Assembly: GCA_964353875.1 (NCBI GenBank)
Contig: CAYGXU010000002.1
Coordinates: 4,528 to 68,527, forward strand
Direction: 5' to 3'
Length of the DNA: 64,000 nt
Origin: MGNI01 sp964353875
GTDB taxonomy: Bacteria; Chloroflexota; Anaerolineae; Anaerolineales; E44-bin32
The position numbers and the translations under genes are program-made. How positions within the stretch are numbered: position 1 is the first letter of the stretch; every line of letters begins with the position of its first letter. Positions 62,402 to 64,000 of this stretch are shown here, in pieces. The notes under the pieces are model-generated. The model saw only the letters and a program-made list of their open reading frames with translations. It was not told the DNA's origin and ran no database searches.

Positions 62402-63571
62402 TTACTTGCTGAGATATTCGCACTCCGCAGATCGGGTAGCTGACCGACTGCGAGGATTGAAACGAAGGAATAAAATCAAGGCCAGGAGAATCAAACCCAG
62501 GCTGACAACAAAAGGTAAATCAGGTCGCAGGCGGTAAAACACTCCAGCAATGGGCGAGGCAATCATATAGACGATGGCACTCACGGTTTCAGCAAAACCG
62601 TAGGCGAGTCCAATTTCCGTCCGTCTGACGAGAATTTCCACTTGGGCGCTGACGAGTGAACGTGCGGTTCGATAACCGGCAGCCAATAAATAGCCCATCG
62701 CAAACCAGGTAGTTCCTAAACCTTTCCAGATCAACAGAACCGATCCCCCTACCAATGCCTGCGCAACGGCCATCCCAGTACGAGGGTTCAACCGACCGAG
62801 GGAAAAGCTCAAGAGTACCATTCCGATGGCATTGAAAGAGCCGAAAAGACCAACCAAACTGACTGAAACGTTACGCTCTTCCTGAAGGAATACCGGTAAG
62901 AGCGGCCAACTGAGGTACATGGCGAAGAGACTCAAGAAAGCCAGGAGCAAGAAAAGCCCCAAGGATTTATTGCTTAATAGATTTCGATAACGGGGACCAT
63001 CTATTGAGGTTTCGATAGCTTGGGAATGTAGCGTCATTACCAGGAGAGTTGAGAGCAGGAAGATTGCTGCGGCGATACCATAGATCGCCCGTAGTCCGAG
63101 TAGTTCTGCCAATTGCCCGCCAACGAGGGGGCCTGCGATCGCCCCTAAACTATAGAAAGCATTGGCGGTGGTCAGGGCACGCGTCACGGTCCACTCACCG
63201 CGAGCAGAGGTGATATAACTTGACATGGGAGCCATAACGAATCCGCTAAAGGAGTATAGGACCCATCCGGTTATAAAGAGGGGTAGCGAAGGAGCGAGGA
63301 ACATCATCAGAGAGGCCAGCATCCCACCAGCCCAGGCGGCTAATAAGATTGTTTTACGGTCGATCGTATCCGACAAGGCTCCCGCGGGCAGATGAGTGAT
63401 CGCCAGGGCAACACCGGATAGGCCCAAGATGCCGCCAATTTGGACCGGATCCGCACCGAGTTGGTTGAGGTAAAGGGGATGGAAGTAAATAAATAATCCC
63501 TCCCCTATCCCCCATAGCATCAATGCGAAGCTGATAATCCGCAAGTCACGGCTCATGGGCTCGTTCCGCAA
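62402..63571 (-). CDS. MFS transporter
   Basis: 389 aa and ~12 helices. GALSDTIDRKTILLAAW after helix 2 is the motif A loop. Substrate unknown. The first ATG (63571) overlaps the upstream hydrolase gene by 19 bp; ATG at 63556 is an alternative. Confidence 0.82.
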   Translation of the reverse strand: MRNEPMSRDLRIISFALMLWGIGEGLFIYFHPLYLNQLGADPVQIGGILGLSGVALAITHLPAGALSDTIDRKTILLAAWAGGMLASLMMFLAPSLPLFITGWVLYSFSGFVMAPMSSYITSARGEWTVTRALTTANAFYSLGAIAGPLVGGQLAELLGLRAIYGIAAAIFLLSTLLVMTLHSQAIETSIDGPRYRNLLSNKSLGLFLLLAFLSLFAMYLSWPLLPVFLQEERNVSVSLVGLFGSFNAIGMVLLSFSLGRLNPRTGMAVAQALVGGSVLLIWKGLGTTWFAMGYLLAAGYRTARSLVSAQVEILVRRTEIGLAYGFAETVSAIVYMIASPIAGVFYRLRPDLPFVVSLGLILLALILFLRFNPRSRSATRSAECEYLSK

Positions 63572-64000
63572 AGGCTGGTGATAAAAGCGATGATGGCAGC
63601 AGCCACCCGTTCACCTGCTGGCTCCTGGGCGACCGCATGACCGCTCTCCCGTATACGCAGGATTTGCGCCTTCTTCGTTCCTAAATGATCAAAAATCTCT
63701 CTTGCGTTCTGGTCAGCGACCTCCCGATCTGCGCTGGAATGGATCAATAGAGTAGGAACCTTGATATTTGGAAGCACTCGTCGCATTTCAGCCAGTAGTT
63801 GTGCAACTTCAGGGATCGCCCTTGTTGGGAATACAGGGTAGGTCAAATGGCTACGGGCTGCTTGGGAGTCGAGATAGGCGACTGGTGTAGCTGCTGGTCG
63901 ATATTTTATGGAGAAATTAACGCACTTCCAGAAAGGCATCAGGCATATTGGCCACTTCAATCGCGTATACTGGGGCAAGTGATAAGGGGTTGAGAGCGCG
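63553..64000 (-). CDS. Alpha/beta hydrolase (carboxylesterase/monoacylglycerol lipase-like), partial
   Basis: C-terminal part only; the frame is open to the window edge, so the nucleophile Ser lies outside. Visible are the catalytic Asp region (PTLLIHSSADREVAD) and the His region (RIRESGHAVAQEP). It resembles Est30-type carboxylesterases. The apparent start at 63978 is an internal TTG. Confidence 0.78.
   Translation of the reverse strand, partial: ALSTPYHLPQYTRLKWPICLMPFWKCVNFSIKYRPAATPVAYLDSQAARSHLTYPVFPTRAIPEVAQLLAEMRRVLPNIKVPTLLIHSSADREVADQNAREIFDHLGTKKAQILRIRESGHAVAQEPAGERVAAAIIAFITSLCGTSP

Noticed and set aside
1..64000. CRISPR arrays, intact insertion sequences or prophage genes
   Set aside because: Read for evenly spaced repeats, transposase DDE/HTH motifs and phage structural genes; none seen.

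Overview
The window reads as chromosomal DNA from an uncultured, probably anaerobic member of the Chloroflexota (Anaerolineae-like). This is inferred from the gene repertoire: S-layer-homology-tailed secreted proteins, a TetM-like EF-G, a V4R/MglA-like GTPase/DUF4388 cluster, an alpha-glucan phosphorylase, and FucI-type isomerase plus AraB/AraD sugar catabolism. GC content is moderate and genes are short-spaced operons on both strands. One 100-N scaffold gap (46672-46771) shows it is a draft or metagenome assembly. I saw no CRISPR array, intact insertion sequence, prophage or rRNA; the only tRNA is tRNA-Asn(GTT).

Left part (1-12.4 kb): a CbiM-PDGLE/CbiQ/CbiO cobalt-type ECF importer, then a secreted GH/DUF4091 protein with SLH repeats, an AlkZ-related protein, an Rhs remnant and a flavin reductase. 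From 7.97 to 12.4 kb lies the most intriguing locus. A structured leader has a complete terminator/antiterminator switch and looks like a Moco-family riboswitch. It precedes a second ECF transporter (fused ATPases, S component, T component). Inserted in that operon is a lipoprotein with a sulfite-oxidase-like molybdopterin-binding fold that lacks the molybdenum-ligating Cys, and mobB follows. I infer a candidate uptake system for molybdopterin/Moco or a related compound.

Middle (12.7-36.6 kb): a zinc-ribbon membrane protein; a LacI-controlled pentose operon (isomerase, dehydrogenase, ribulokinase, ribulose-phosphate epimerase) with decayed remnants inside it; tRNA-Asn; small membrane proteins; and a TPP-riboswitch-controlled thiamine operon on the minus strand (thiamine pyrophosphokinase, thiamine-binding protein, THI5-type ABC importer, an embedded methyltransferase). 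Next come a V4R/GTPase/DUF4388 signalling cluster, two DUF2179 paralogues, glucan phosphorylase, a PIG-L deacetylase and YjbQ.

Right part (36.7-64 kb): diguanylate cyclase, 3-methyladenine glycosylase, sugar epimerase, an orphan gluzincin-like membrane protein, M20 peptidase, an FG-GAP-like lipoprotein, a DNA-methylase-like protein with an apparently lost catalytic motif, a class A PBP interrupted by the gap, a MaoC-like hydratase, a six-hairpin glycosidase expected to be leaderless, and a minus-strand operon. The first gene of that operon is a membrane-anchored thioredoxin with an in-frame UGA in place of the first active-site Cys and a SECIS-compatible hairpin 27 nt downstream, so it is a candidate selenoprotein that simple ORF calling splits in two. 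An EF-G-like factor, small proteins, a PAP2 phosphatase, an MFS permease and a truncated esterase end the window.
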